Shown here: positions 11,401 through 22,760 of the stretch, piece by piece
How the letters are laid out: each line of letters starts with the position of its first letter
How positions within the stretch are numbered: position 1 is the first letter of the stretch
Assembly: GCA_002270565.1 (NCBI GenBank)
Contig: NQMI01000232.1
Coordinates: 3,990-39,020, forward strand
Direction of reading: 5' to 3'
Length of the DNA: 35,031 nt
Origin: Stenocarpella maydis
Taxonomy: Eukaryota; Ascomycota; Sordariomycetes; Diaporthales; Diaporthaceae
The notes under the pieces: model-generated
Told to the model about the DNA's origin: nothing
Database searches by the model: none
The model's input: the letters and a program-made list of their open reading frames with translations, nothing else
Position numbers and translations under genes: made by a program

Positions 11401-13296
11401 TTCCATAGTCCGCGATATGAATCCCACAAGCCTGAACCACATTGACATATTCATAACAAGTGCGAAATTAAAGAGGAGCCAGATGAAGAATGCACCAGCA
11501 GTGCGCCGGAGATTAGTCATGAAGTAGAGCGTGACTTGGTATAATACAGCAGTCGCAAGCTTGTTTGGCAGATCGCTAATCATTGATGCTGTGGCGTCCA
11601 CAAGTGGGTGATAGAATGCGTACCTATCGTGTTTCTCGACGATAGGTCGCTGAGCCCAGATTGTAAGAACCTGTCCTTCTTTTAGACCCATATTTCTGTT
11701 AAGCTAAAAGCACTGGAAAGGCAAACCTCAAAGGCAGGTGAGAAGGCTGTCACCAGTAGAGAGAAGAATATGAGGATAGCGCGTCTGTCCATGTTGTCAG
11801 ATGTCACCGGGAGGTTATAGAATACACTCCCAACGACAAGAGCAAGGATCGCATTGGCCAAAACACCTCCAATTACCGGGCCGGGAAGGTTCCGCAGACG
11901 TTGAAAGCATCTTTGGAGACAGATGTGCACTTGGAGGAATACTGGAATGGAGTAAGTCGCGGACCGCAGACTAGATATAAAATTCAGTATCAGCGTAATC
12001 ACGGTAGGCTTTTAGCCCAACATACCTGAACTTCTCTGTCCACTTTGGTGCAACCCGGGAGGTTCTGTGTGCATCTAGATCGATGAGAATTGGGTGATCA
12101 GCATTGAATTTGTCAATATCAGAAACGAGCTTGTTCGCCTCAACACTATGTTTCCAGGCTCTCGCAAAGTCATCAGGCGAATATGGCACCCGATCCTGGT
12201 AACCCTCTCGGACAATTCGCTCAGCTGGGTTTGTCAGAGACGTCAAAAAGTCCGGAGTTGTTCCGCGAGCAGGCCTTTCGAACCCCAAATTGTGGAAGTA
12301 TTGGACAGCAGAATGAACAGGGCCGAAATATATCTGACGGCCTTCGTAAAGAAGCGTTACCTTATCAAAGGCCTTTAACAGTTGAGTTAGCCGTGGCATG
12401 GTCTTGCTGGCGGAGCAATAGAAGCATTGACTTACGTTGTAGATGGATTCAGAGGCTTGGTAGATACTCATTGCGACGGTGGTCTGTAATTCGGCGGCGT
12501 TCTCCTTGAGAAGCTCCACGAAATTCAACGCCGTCGAACTATCTAGACCACGGGTGCTGTTGTCCCAGCATTGAAACTGTGCACCACCAACAAGCGCTTC
12601 TGCAATACTAGTCCTTCTTTTCTCGCCACCACTGACCCCTCGAATCATCGCGTTGCCCATCCATGTGTCAATTGCGTTTTCAAGACGGAATAGGACTGCC
12701 ATGTCGTGGCCCAAATTTCGCGAGATGAGGCCCCTTGAATTTCCGGACTCTCGGGTGGAAGCAGCAAAAGTCAAGGTCTGGCCTAAACTGAGTTCCGGAA
12801 AGTGAACATCTAGCTCGGCGAGGTAGATGCTCTCGCCCTTGAAGTCGGTATGCATCTTCTCATACGGGATTCCTGCGACATGAGTCAGAATTCCACTGAG
12901 AATAGTTGGAATTTTCGCGGTCTCGCCTTCGTAGTTGATCCTACTCTCGCGGCCGATGAATATGCCATGAGTGTCACCAGCTAGTGCCTTGAGCAAGGTG
13001 GTACATCCACTACCTGGGCGGCCGAGCACTAGCAACATCTCACCGTTCCGTATTAAACCATCAAACCCTTCTAGTATCTGAACTCGTGTGTCTGCCTGTC
13101 GGGAAAGGAGGCTTGCTGCAAAGCGCGGTAACGCCAATGCGTAGGAGACGACGGTAGGTTGGAATCGGATGGAGGAAGTGAAGCCGTGGACATGAAGGTT
13201 CCGAAAAGAGACCCCAAGACGTAGGCGGTCCCGCGACTGCTTCTGCGCCAGCCAGTCGCCAAAAGCTGACTCTCGAGTGACCGGATTCGTTGGCAT
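8441..13296 (-). CDS. PDR-type (ABC-G) full-size ABC transporter, 1411 aa
   Basis: Plasma-membrane drug or metabolite exporter with (NBD-TMD)x2 order. Exons on the minus strand: 13296-12436, 12372-12026, 11970-11727, 11670-11251, 11194-11019, 10943-10574, 10524-10215, 10150-10073, 10019-9472, 9403-8940, 8858-8441. All ten introns have GT-AG ends and consistent phases, and no stop interrupts the frame. NBD1 has the degenerate PDR Walker A GRPGSGCT (92-99), signature VSGGEKRR (221-228) and Walker B region [14 protein letters not shown]2 has the canonical GVTGAGKT (807-814) and DEPTSGLDS (about 936-944). QRPIVEKH in the first membrane half is a PDR hallmark. Only about 30 residues precede the conserved VSFRNL block, shorter than usual. 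An in-frame TGA lies six codons upstream, so the start holds unless there is another 5' exon, perhaps across the N gap. The likely role is multidrug efflux or cluster product export. Confidence 0.93.
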
Positions 13297-13397
13297 CCTT
13301 CCTTCGCCTGTTCAGAGGCACAGTATCGAATCTCAGAGCTCAACTATGCTCTCGAGTTCTTTTCTTTGTTTTTATTCCCGGCGCGAAACAAAACGAA

Positions 13398-13408
13398 NNN
13401 NNNNNNNN
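13398..13408. other. Assembly gap (11 N)
   Basis: Eleven undetermined bases lie about 100 bp upstream of the ABC transporter ATG, next to a long trinucleotide repeat. The true gap length may differ. Promoter sequence or a 5' exon could be missing here. Confidence 0.99.
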
Positions 13409-13444
13409 ACCTTAATCATACTAGAATGCAGATTTCCTAAAAAT

Positions 13445-13446
13445 TT

Positions 13447-13509
<63 letters not shown>
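13445..13509. repeat. (AAT)n microsatellite
   Basis: About 21 uninterrupted AAT/TAA units in an AT-rich stretch upstream of the ABC transporter, beside the N gap. The open frame reading through it is low-complexity and not a gene. Confidence 0.95.
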
Positions 13510-14179
13510 CCTTAAATTAATAATATAACCTTTAATTATTTAAGTATTATAAAAAAATATAGTTTGTAATAGCTTTAATTATACTATTAGGTTTTTATTA
13601 GTAGCATTCTAGTGCATAAATTAAGGTAGTTAGATGGATTAAGTGACAACTAATAATTGGGGGAGGGGTTTAAGTTTAGTTTGTCAGACACATAGGCATC
13701 ACAGCGCAAACCTTATGCGAGGAGTCTTTTACCCCTGCTCCGCGTTGGGACTGTTCCACATTTGTACGCCACACGCACGCGCACCGTTCAGACACTCCAG
13801 GGACACGACAGGGCGGGCAGTTCCACTGCGGTTCTCCAAGCACAGCAAACAGGGAGATGCACTGACAGAGCTGATGTACATCGTCAAATCAGTTGATATT
13901 TGGTGCTAGTTACTTCAGAGTTGTTGCTTGCACACGCCTGGGGCCAGACTGGCATATGCAACTCCTCGATGCGAACGTAGCCATCGATTTGACAGCAGTT
14001 AGAACATAAAACCTTTACAACCATCGTTCTAAAATACTATACTCTGTATTTAAAACGACGAATCCCTGAGAGCCCAGAGAGATGTTTAACTTCATGGACC
14101 CTCAACAAGCAGAACGACGAGGTGGGGTTGTTTTGCTGCACCAAAAAAAGAAATGACAACTAATAAGAGAACGTTACCA
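13510..14179. other. Gene-free interval
   Basis: AT-rich to about 13640, then GC-balanced with short frames that have no recognisable protein character. It may contain distal promoter sequence of the ABC transporter. No repeat or RNA gene was found. Confidence 0.4.
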
Positions 14180-14188
14180 GTGTGCAGT

Positions 14189-14789
14189 CGGTCATCGTTC
14201 ACGCACCCAGCTTAAACTATGGGCGTACCCAGTACCAGAAATTAAGCGTGCAGCCTACTACAAATTCTTGTACCTCCCCCACCCTCAGGCCCCTCAATAC
14301 GCCCCTCCAAAAGGCCCCCTCCAAACGGCACCCATCTGCCTGCCCTCCACACGCCCAGAGGAGTCCCTCCACACGCCCACAGGAAGGCTATCCACACGCC
14401 CTCTTCACGCCCCTCCAAAGGGCCCCTCCATATGCCACTTTACGCGCCCATTCAAAGCCCTTCCCCTGGGTATATAAAGGGCCCTTCAGAAGGGCATGGA
14501 GAGGGCGCATAAATAGCCTTCCTCTAAGCGCGTAAAGGGCCTTCCTCTCAGCACCCAGTGACCTATGCGCCGCTAAGTAGCCTATATGCTGCTAATAAGC
14601 GGGCTTTCCACGCACAGTAGACTTTCCACGCACCTAGCCAAGGGTAAGGTGAAGCCTAAACGCGGGGTTGAGGAGCTGGCGATACAAGGGGACTGGGTAT
14701 GCTGCACGCTTAATTTCTTATACTGGGTGCGCCTACAGGAAAAAACTGGGTGTGCATACAGTTTAATCTGGGTGCGTGAACGATGGCTG
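14189..14789. mobile_element. Non-autonomous inverted-repeat element (MITE-like), 601 bp
   Basis: The ends are inverted copies: the left begins CGGTCATCGTTCACGCACCC, and the complement of the right end begins CAGCCATCGTTCACGCACCC, matching at 20 of the first 22 positions. Homology continues inward as a second block (ACCCAGTA, then AGAAATTAAGCGTGCAGC) in both ends. The element is flanked by the 9-bp direct repeat GTGTGCAGT at 14180-14188 and 14790-14798, the expected target-site duplication. The interior is GC-rich with many CACGCCC and AGGGCCC motifs and no real gene. A 9-bp duplication is in the range of Mutator-like elements, but 8 bp (hAT-like) cannot be excluded. It lies 0.9 kb upstream of the ABC gene and 0.3 kb past the P450 stop. 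Confidence 0.8.
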
Positions 14790-14798
14790 GTGTGCAGT

Positions 14799-15115
14799 TC
14801 CCGGCAGAATTGCTGAAGAAAGAGCAGCTGATCCCATGCGTGTGCAGCACGCCACGACGTCCGTGGTCCCTAGATACTACTCTAGATACCTTGATAGTCA
14901 TTTGAAAACAGTCACATCAAGTAGTTAGTGTACCCAATGATTATACATAGTAATATGAGTTAATACATATATCTAGTTATGTGATCCATACCTACTTGAG
15001 TAGCGAAATGACTGGCACGCGAGTCCCTCGTCCCCGGACTGCAACAAAAGCCCGAATTGGCGTCTAGTAATTTCAATGAATACGCTCATTCTGGAAATTC
15101 TTTGTCTCTAGGTAC
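14799..15115. other. Gene-free interval downstream of the minus-strand P450
   Basis: Short GC-balanced stretch with no coding frame. It probably contains the 3' UTR of the P450. A 12-bp palindrome CTAGGTACCTAG at 15108-15119 overlaps the P450 stop codon. Confidence 0.4.
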
Positions 15116-17049
15116 CTAGGTAGTTTGTTCATTTCCCGCATTCCTCTTCCTGATGCGAAAAGGAATAGGCTTCTTCATATCTTCGACGCCGAAGCCATAT
15201 CTCTTCTTTGTGAACTCAATGGGGTCGCTGGAGAGTTCGATGTCAAATTCGCTAGCAAGCAAGGCATTACTGAAAATGATGACGTTCCTTGCCATAAAGC
15301 GACCAGGGCACATCGAGTGGCCACCTAAAATGAATCAGCACAACCCTGAGTGAGAACACGTCAGAGAAGACAAGATTGGAGAGAACAAACCTCCATATGG
15401 GATCCATGCTCCTTCACAACCCTCGGTGGAGAAGTACAAGCCCTTGGCTGTTTCATTTTCAGCACGGTTAAGCGATTGGCGATGGGCTGGGTTGATGGGC
15501 CCGCTATCTGGGTCGGCCGGATTGACGAGGAATCGGTCAGCCCAGAAAGAATTGACAGGGTGTTTTCCGCCTTTCGTGTTCCAGAATGTTTCGTCCATGT
15601 GCGAGGGCTCTGAGTTGAGGACTGCTAGAGCACCCTTGGGCAGGACCCACTTCCCAAGATCAACATCTGCATGTGGCGAACTGTACACAGAATACACTTT
15701 GATGTAAAGGCGCAGTGTCTCTGCATATAGCGACGATAGGAGCGGCATATCCTTGGAGAATTGATGTAGTTCAACATCCCGTACAGAGCCTTGACCTACG
15801 TATTGCTGAATATCATGTCGGACACGGGCCAGAATGTCTTTGTCGTTGAAAATATGGAAGGCCGCAAACATGGATGTAGGAACTACGTTCCCAATTGTCC
15901 TGATAAGCACTCATCAGTAAGCCGTGCATTCGACAGAATAATGAGAATATCACTCACGCCCAAGCCAAGCCGAGATCAACTCTGGCAAGAGCTTCGTCAT
16001 CGCACTTGTCTATCCCGAGGATCGCGTCCTGACGGAGTCTCATCATCGCTGATCCCCAGATTGGGTCGCCATCTCCGTCGGCCTCTATCATTGAAGGGTC
16101 GAAATTCTTTCTCGCGTATTCGTACCATTTGAGAAACTGCCCCACAAGTTTATCTCTTAGCCGGTGGGCCTTCGGCATCATGAACCGTGGAAATCCCGGA
16201 GCAAACGTTGGAAATAGCTTGTCGTAGGCGAATATCTCGGTGGAAAACGTAGGATTCAGGCGAAACATGGTTGGTCCAAGGATGGAGTGCAGTGTCGACA
16301 AGCCGACGATTTCTCTGAAAAATTGGGCAAAATCTGGCATCTCCGTCCAGTCCTCAGCAACATCTAGGTCCTGGATCCGACGAATGACATCCGCGGTGAA
16401 GCGGCTCATTGTAGGCTGCAAACCCGGGCCAGTAAGACCGCGGAAAACGCTGTTGTGGGTGATATAGTCTATACGATTGCGTGGTGGGACATTGCTCTGG
16501 GGGTGTGGTTGGAGGAAAGGTCCTGAGTCATCGGCTCGGTAGATCTCCATGGTCTTTTGATTCGTTCCGAGCAGATTAGAGTTGACAAAACCATACATGT
16601 CGATTGAGCTAGATAGTGATGACTGCTTGAACAACTTTTCGATGGTTTCCCTGTCTTGGAAGCTATAGAAAGTGTAACCCACGAAAGATATCCGGTTTGA
16701 CGTCAATCTGCCAGCATAGGACCTATGGAAATCCTCAGTCACTGGAATTTGGTTTTTGTGAGAAACACGTAACTTACGAAGCACGGCGTATAAAGCCTCC
16801 GTGGTCCCACCAAAGCTGAAAGAAGGGACCTAAATATGGGACCAAAAAGGGGTATTGCGGTGGGAGCTGGCGTTTAGCTCGCCCGTCAAAGATGTGAGCA
16901 CGATGATATCTCGCTAAAGCGACAACGTAGTTGACTGCGATGAGGATAGCAAAACCGCACCCGATCTGCAAAAGCGTACCATACGTCTCATCATGGATAT
17001 CAAATGCCCGAGAGAAGCCGGACCGGAATTCAGATACCAGAGTGGCCAT
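15116..17049 (-). CDS. Cytochrome P450, CYP7/CYP8-like, 584 aa
   Basis: Membrane-anchored haem monooxygenase. Exons on the minus strand: 17049-16778, 16722-15958, 15899-15391, 15324-15116; introns of 55, 58 and 66 nt, phases consistent, no internal stop. An N-terminal hydrophobic anchor (TLLQIGCGFAILIAVNYVVA) is followed by a Pro-containing hinge (QLPPQYPF). The I-helix reads AWATIGNVVPTSMFAAF and lacks the usual AGxDTT, as in the CYP7/CYP8-like group of fungal P450s. The K-helix ExxR is ETLR (406-409). The haem loop PYGGGHSMCPGR has the ligand Cys521 and spans the last intron. Substrates in this group are often sterol- or terpenoid-like, which is only a hint here. It is divergent to the plus-strand P450 at 18975. 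An alternative upstream ATG in the same frame would add a non-conserved leader. Confidence 0.9.
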
Positions 17050-18007
17050 GGTCAAGAACAGGGAACACGAGAGGCGCAACTTGCGGGAGAGGGGTATCGA
17101 TGTGACGGTGTGTGGTTCAATGTGGAACAGTCTGCCAGGAGGAGAAAGGAACCAATTCAACGAAAGAGCTCGCTCAAGAAACAGGAAGGCAATGACTGTG
17201 CCTTCGCAAACGTTACGGCTCGGTGCAACGCCAGACTTACAGTGCTGGAACTTGGGAGTGGTTATTAAAAGCGGGCGAAGCTCAATCACCAGCTCAAACA
17301 AGGCTGTAGCATCTCCACGCCACCACAACTCGATTCCACAAGACTCCACTTGCACACAGCTGATGGGAACGATTGAAACGATCGAAGTTTAGGTAGAGGT
17401 CATTAGTTAGGTCAAATAGAGTTATACTGACCGTTACAGTACTCACGCGCGCACTCGTGAAGGCGTAAAGAGGGGCCACCAGCCACCTTAAACATGTACC
17501 TAGGACTTATTCCTTCCGTTGCAAGCAGGTATTCGACCCAGAACGCAATGGGGGCCATGATGCCTACTTGAGAATTCGAGAGCCTGCCGCCGAGATTGGG
17601 AGCGGCTGGCTGAACGCTATCACCTTACAAGCAACCCGAGCCGAGACTAATAAGCCCAGCATGCTCACCATGTCACTTTGCTAAGCCCCGGCGTAAGAAG
17701 GCAACCATTCCAGCGCACACCATGGACGTAGCGTCCCACGCCAACTATCTGCCGTCCACTACCTGCGCATTAACCAATAAATGACAAATCCCAGGCCACC
17801 CCGTGAGGGTATATGTCCAACTCAAACCTACGGTGGACCGAATATAGCAGCTGCCAAGTGCTGTATCGGCCCCTTGGGTCTGCCGTGCATGACCCAAATG
17901 TTGACTGCATAACCAGACGGGACAGGAGGTCACACACACAGTCGGCATCCCATCAATGTAGCGTGAGGAATGCAAAAGTTCCAAAGTTGTCTCACATGGT
18001 GCCAGTG

Positions 18008-18094
18008 CAGAAGGATTCTGATTAGCCGAGCAAAAACAGAAGGATTCCGCTTGGCAAACCAGGACCGGAAGGATTCAGCTTGGCCAACCAACAA
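18008..18094. repeat. Three 29-bp tandem repeats in the P450 intergenic region
   Basis: Units start at 18008, 18037 and 18066, exactly 29 bp apart. Each begins C(A/G)GAAGGATTC. Units two and three also share GCTTGGC and AACCA. Even spacing of a conserved core in a divergent promoter is consistent with repeated regulator sites. It could equally be a neutral minisatellite. Confidence 0.75.
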
Positions 18095-18299
18095 ATATTG
18101 AAGTATATGCACGGTGCACGCCAGTGCTGACTCTGATCAACGCCTCGCTTGGCTGCAGATCGATCACAGAAGCGGCCCGAAGCTCCATGGGTGACGAGCC
18201 CATGCTCGTTCGTGCTTACGGAGTGATAGGGATTTAGCTGATGTCTCTGGTACGCGGATGGACGGCAAGTGTAAGCCACGCAATTTCTGGAAATGATAT

Positions 18300-18550
18300 A
18301 GTTAATCCTAGGTATATAAAAGTATTGCATTATATAACAACTACTTTTTTATTTGATTATTAATCGTTATATTTAATATAGTTATAAATATATAAACTTT
18401 AATTATTATAAATTATATTATTTTTATTTTTTTTAAAAAAGTAAGAATATATATAATAAGAACTTAAAGTTTGTAATATAATATTAAGATAACTTGGGTT
18501 AAGATACGCTGATATTAAAATAGTCCTTTTTGTATTATAATTAAATAGCT
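18300..18550. repeat. Short AT-rich (RIP-like) insert
   Basis: A TpA-rich stretch interrupts GC-balanced DNA between the divergent P450 genes. The composition matches the larger RIP-like blocks. No element ends were recognised. Confidence 0.5.
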
Positions 18551-18974
18551 TGTAACAGACCGCGTGGGGGCGGGGGCGTGGTGTTTCATTTGCCCAGACA
18601 GTTGCAGGGGCTTGCACCACCTTGATTAACCAACAGCAGCTAAGCAACCGACCAACATCCTCCCTCAGCTCCTCAGCCTGCTCTGCGATTGACACATTTG
18701 GCACTACGATCCATCCGCCGTGTGGCAGTGAATCAAGCGAGGGTCCCTGTCAACAGCTGTTCGCGTCTGCTTCCATACATTGAGTCTCCGTGTTTGTTTA
18801 TTTGCTTCATCGCTCACGCCCTGTTCCACGATTGAGCCTGCGGACTATGGTTTAATCCTCCTGGTCTATCTCTTGAGGTCTGCTGGCCAACGCAATCGAG
18901 GGCTTCTGTCCATCTGTTTCCTCTTGCCTATCGTATCTTGTGGCATTTTACCCTGCCACGCGTCGTTTCGGCCA

Positions 18975-20616
18975 ATGCCATCCATAATCATCTTGTCCGC
19001 GGCCGGCGCGGCGGCTGTTTATGTCTTCCTCTTGACTCTAGCCTACTTCAAACATGATCCAAGAGAGCCAAAGGCGATTGTTGGCACCATTCCGTTCATT
19101 AGTCCTCTCATTGGCATGATCGCCCAGAAAGGGCATTATTACATCCGTCTAAGGTGCGTGTGCTGCTGTGCCATCCTCGCTGTCGTCACTTCAAAATCCG
19201 TCTACTCATCATGTGGTCTGACGACGGTTGCCCGGAATCAGAGACAAGCACCATCTCCCAATCTACACTCTACGAGTGCCAGGGCCACCTCTATACGTCG
19301 TCAATACCCTTCACATGATTCAGCGCATAGACCGCCACATCATGACTGTGGCGTTCTCACCTATCCAAGCCCGGCTCTGCGAGAAAGTCATGCTCCTTGA
19401 CAAAGACAGCATGAATAAAGTCGCGGGAGAAAAGGAGGTGGCCGAGGACGGCTACTTGCGGAGTTTTTCAAGAGCCATCGCTCCTGGGGCCTCGCCCGGT
19501 CAAGGATTGGACTCACTCAGCATGGCGGCGGTCAAACACTTTGCCACAGCCTTTGACCGGCGGGCGGCCAGTGGGACCACGACTGTTAAGCTATACGAGT
19601 GGCTCCGCCACGAGATATTCGCTTCCACAATGGAGGCAACCTATGGACCGCACAACCCCTTCCGAAACGCCAAGAATGAAAGGGCATGGGACGAACTTGA
19701 GTCGGGAATTTTGACCCTCTTACTGGATGTATTTCCAACCATCCTGGCCAGAAAAAGCCTGAAAGCATGTCGCGCCCTCATTGCAGAGTTCGATCGGTAT
19801 TTCAACGATAAGGGACATATGGACGGGTCCCTCCTTGTCCAGCTACGACAGAAGCACAATGTGGCATTCGGTCTCGATGCCAAGGAGATAGCGCACGTTG
19901 AAATTGGTCAGGTTACAGCTGCCATCGTAAACACTGCGCCTACGGCTTTCTGGCTGGTGTGGCAAGTCCTCGCTGACCCCGTTGTCTCCAAGGACTGTCG
20001 TCAGGAGATAGATCAGCTGGTGACAACTAGCTCTGATGGTACCCATACTATTGACCTGGCAGACGTTATGACGGCATGCCCTATCCTTGTATCAACGTGG
20101 CAAGAGGTTTTGCGGTTCCACGGCATCAGCATAGCTGCACGTGCGATCAAGGAGGACACTTTGGTAGACAACCAGTATCTACTCAAGAAAGGTGGCCTCC
20201 TCATGATGCCAAACGCTGTAATACACAGTGACCCGACCCTATGGGGGCCAACTGTTGGCCAATTCAACCACAGACGGTTCCTCAAAGGCTCCAAGAATGG
20301 AGAGTCCCGATATCCGGCAGCTGCTTTCCGTGGCTTCGGCGGTGGTCACGTTCTGTGTCCTGGCCGTCACTTTGCGAGCACAGAGGTCCTGGCATTGTTA
20401 GCGTTGCTTCTCTTACGGTTTGATATACAACCAGTCGAGGGGAAATGGGTCCAGCCGGAGAAGGACAATGTCATGGACAGGGCTTGTCCACTCCCAAAAC
20501 ATGATGTGCAGGTTAAACTGACTCCAAAGGGTAGTCAGGACTGGCACGTCACCTTTTCTGGTCGCCAAGACGGCATCAATATCGTGGCTGAGGATCTCAA
20601 GGAGAACGAGAGTTGA
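18975..20616 (+). CDS. Cytochrome P450, CYP7/CYP8-like, 517 aa
   Basis: Second haem monooxygenase of the same group. Exons 18975-19153 and 19242-20616; the single 88-nt intron (GTGCGT...CAG) restores the family motif RLRDKHHLPIYTLR across the junction. An N-terminal anchor (residues 1-22, IIILSAAGAAAVYVFLLTLA) precedes FKHDPREPK. The I-helix VTAAIVNTAPTAFWLVWQ lacks the acid-Thr pair, as expected for CYP7/CYP8-like enzymes. The K-helix ExxR is EVLR in WQEVLRFHG, and the haem loop FRGFGGGHVLCPGRHFA has the ligand Cys432. The length is typical of P450s. An upstream non-ATG extension of the frame exists, but the first Met at 18975 begins directly with the anchor. Head-to-head with the other P450, it probably acts in the same pathway. 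The substrate is unknown. Confidence 0.92.
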
Positions 20617-21730
20617 ACAAGACAGAAATCAACAGACGATGCGACTGTCCAACCAGACTGACTTTCAAAAAGTATTTCAGAAATTTTTGACAATACTTCT
20701 ACTCCAGTTGTAATTGAGTTGACCTACAAGCTGCATACTCACGATGCTGCTTGTTGTTTTGAAGATATCAATTGGTTAATTAATACCGGAAGCTCATTTC
20801 TACCCTGTCGTTTGTTCTCTCGCTGCATATTAAATGGTGACCATCTATTGAACAAAAAGGTTGCAGTTGCAATACTGAGTATGCATCTGGAGCGCAGTGG
20901 AGACAGGTTTCTATTGCCAGTGGTTTCAGCTATCTCTGGTTTCTTTTTACCTAGGTATGCAGAGACAAAACCTATCGCTATTGGCATTGGCAATTTGTCT
21001 TTTTGTTAACTAACTACAACACAAGGACGTGGTCTGCAACTCTTTATGGAGAAAAGCGTGTAATCAGGTTAAGAACGATACCAGTAAAGTGGTTTTTGAG
21101 GCATGCCAGACAAACAGGGGCGCGCAATGACTAGTAGATGACTGTTCTTCCACTTCTGTCCATTATAAACACCACCCGGTTTCTCTTTTGCAGCCCCCCC
21201 CCGGCCTCGCCTTTCCAGTGACTGCATGGAAGGATCCAGGAGCGGTATCATATCAACAGGAAATGACGGAAAGTTAGAGCCGTGGGGGTATAGGGATCCT
21301 CATGGCTTTAGTCATGAAGGGGTTAGATGTCCCGAGGTAGGAGGTTGCTTGACTAGTGTAATAGTTCAAGAGGTCATGGTCAAACAATAATAAGTAGATA
21401 AAATCGACCGCATTTCCTATGGTACAATGTGAACACCACCGTAGACCTAAGGCAGTAAGGTCCAGGCTAATATACTTAGTTCTGCACCCAGAATCCTTCG
21501 TGGTGAGAATTGGGGGCCGCTGACATGGCATATCCGCACTTGGCATGGTATTGTGCCATGAAATTCAAGGCACAGCACACCTGGTACACAGTTGACATGA
21601 CATTCTGAAGTTCCAGGCGATCAAAGGGAACGCTCAATGGCCGATACTCAAAAAGAGAAGGTCGGTACTAGAGTGGGCCCACGCAACCGGACAGACGCAC
21701 ACATCACCACCGCCGACTTCTCTCCATACC
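20617..21730. other. Gene-free interval downstream of the plus-strand P450
   Basis: GC-balanced sequence with short frames on both strands that do not resemble proteins. It should hold the P450 3' UTR. No repeats or RNA genes were recognised. Confidence 0.4.
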
Positions 21731-22760
21731 ACTAACCTCTTAATAACCACATCTTTTAAGTATTTTTATTATAATGAAATACATAGAAAGCATTTAATCT
21801 TACCTTAAAATATTACGTTTTATACTTAACTTTTAAAAAGTCAACATAAGCTTCTAATATATACTTTAATAAAATTTAAAACCTTTTTAATATAATATAT
21901 TAATTGTTATAAGATATATTATGATATTTAGATTAATTTAGTTATTAAGTTAAAGATCCGTCATTACTAATATAAACTAGTTATATTCTTTAAATTTCTT
22001 TTTTTACAGAATAAATAATAATTACCTTAAAAATATAAAAGAAATTTGATTTAAATAATATGGTTTACTAATAAATAAGATATATCAGTAAGTAAAATAG
22101 TTTTAAACTTTACTTCTATTTAAGTTTTATTTGCATATTAGTAATATTTAATATATTATATACTATATATATTATTTTAAAACTAACGTTGTTTATCACT
22201 AAGTAGAACGTATTACTAAGTAGAATACTTTTGTGATTTCCTCCAACTTTTATTAACCCCAGCACCCCCCTAAAGCTAAATAATTAATAAACGTTAGCAC
22301 CAATTAGTACTAATTATACTTAAATATCAATTTTTAATTTATTTAATTCATTTAGAGGAGTTAGGGTGTGTATAAGGGGCCTACAAGTATTAAGGTTTTA
22401 TATAACATCCTTTTTTAGTACTAGTTATATCTCTAATTTTACATTTTTTCTTATATTAACCTACCTATTCAAATATTTAATACATTAGCATTCTATGATA
22501 ATAATATATATTCTATATTTTAGCTGTAAAATATTCTTAGTAATTAGGCTATTCAAAAACTAGAAACAAATAATTTAAAACCCATAAGTATATATTAAGC
22601 TATTAAAACTTTTAGTATCCCTTAAACTATATTATTCTATAAAATAAAGACGTAATATAGCCTTAAAGAATTATATATTAAGCTTAATTAGTAGCTTAAT
22701 ATATTATGCTTAAAACCGTGATAACTACTAATTATATTATGGTAATAAACGCTAACTGCT
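21731..22760. repeat. AT-rich, TpA-rich block (RIP-like)
   Basis: A tract of TA-rich sequence with sharp edges near 21735 and 22760, with no coding frames and no ends recognised. The interval 22761-23796 that follows is GC-balanced, apparently gene-free, and would include the promoter of the rhodopsin-domain gene. Confidence 0.55.

Larger units (their letters stand above)
17050..18974. promoter_or_regulatory. Divergent intergenic region between the two P450 genes
   Basis: A 1.9-kb region serves both P450 starts. It holds no convincing gene. It contains three 29-bp tandem repeats (18008-18094), a 6-bp inverted repeat CATGGG/CCCATG near 18185-18203, and an AT-rich RIP-like insert at about 18300-18550. 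The insert may have enlarged what was once a shorter shared promoter. Confidence 0.5.

Noticed and set aside
12094..12509. Plus-strand open frames over the ABC transporter (also 10455-11042)
   Set aside because: Antisense shadows of a well-supported minus-strand gene, with no conserved motifs.
13277..13528. Frame running through the N gap and the AAT repeat
   Set aside because: It translates undetermined bases and a microsatellite into poly-Ile, so it is not a gene.
14182..14535. 117-aa open frame on the plus strand
   Set aside because: It lies within the inverted-repeat element and is a Pro/Thr/Arg-rich translation of CACGCCC-type repeats with no protein character.
16931..17392. 153-aa plus-strand frame at the P450 5' end
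   Set aside because: Overlaps the P450 first exon in antisense and is very basic with no recognisable domain.
18008..18094. CRISPR-like repeat array
   Set aside because: The units abut with no spacers, there are only three, and the genome is clearly fungal.
20719..21009. 96-aa frame downstream of the plus-strand P450
   Set aside because: No ATG context, family motif or splice extension, and the composition is that of non-coding DNA.
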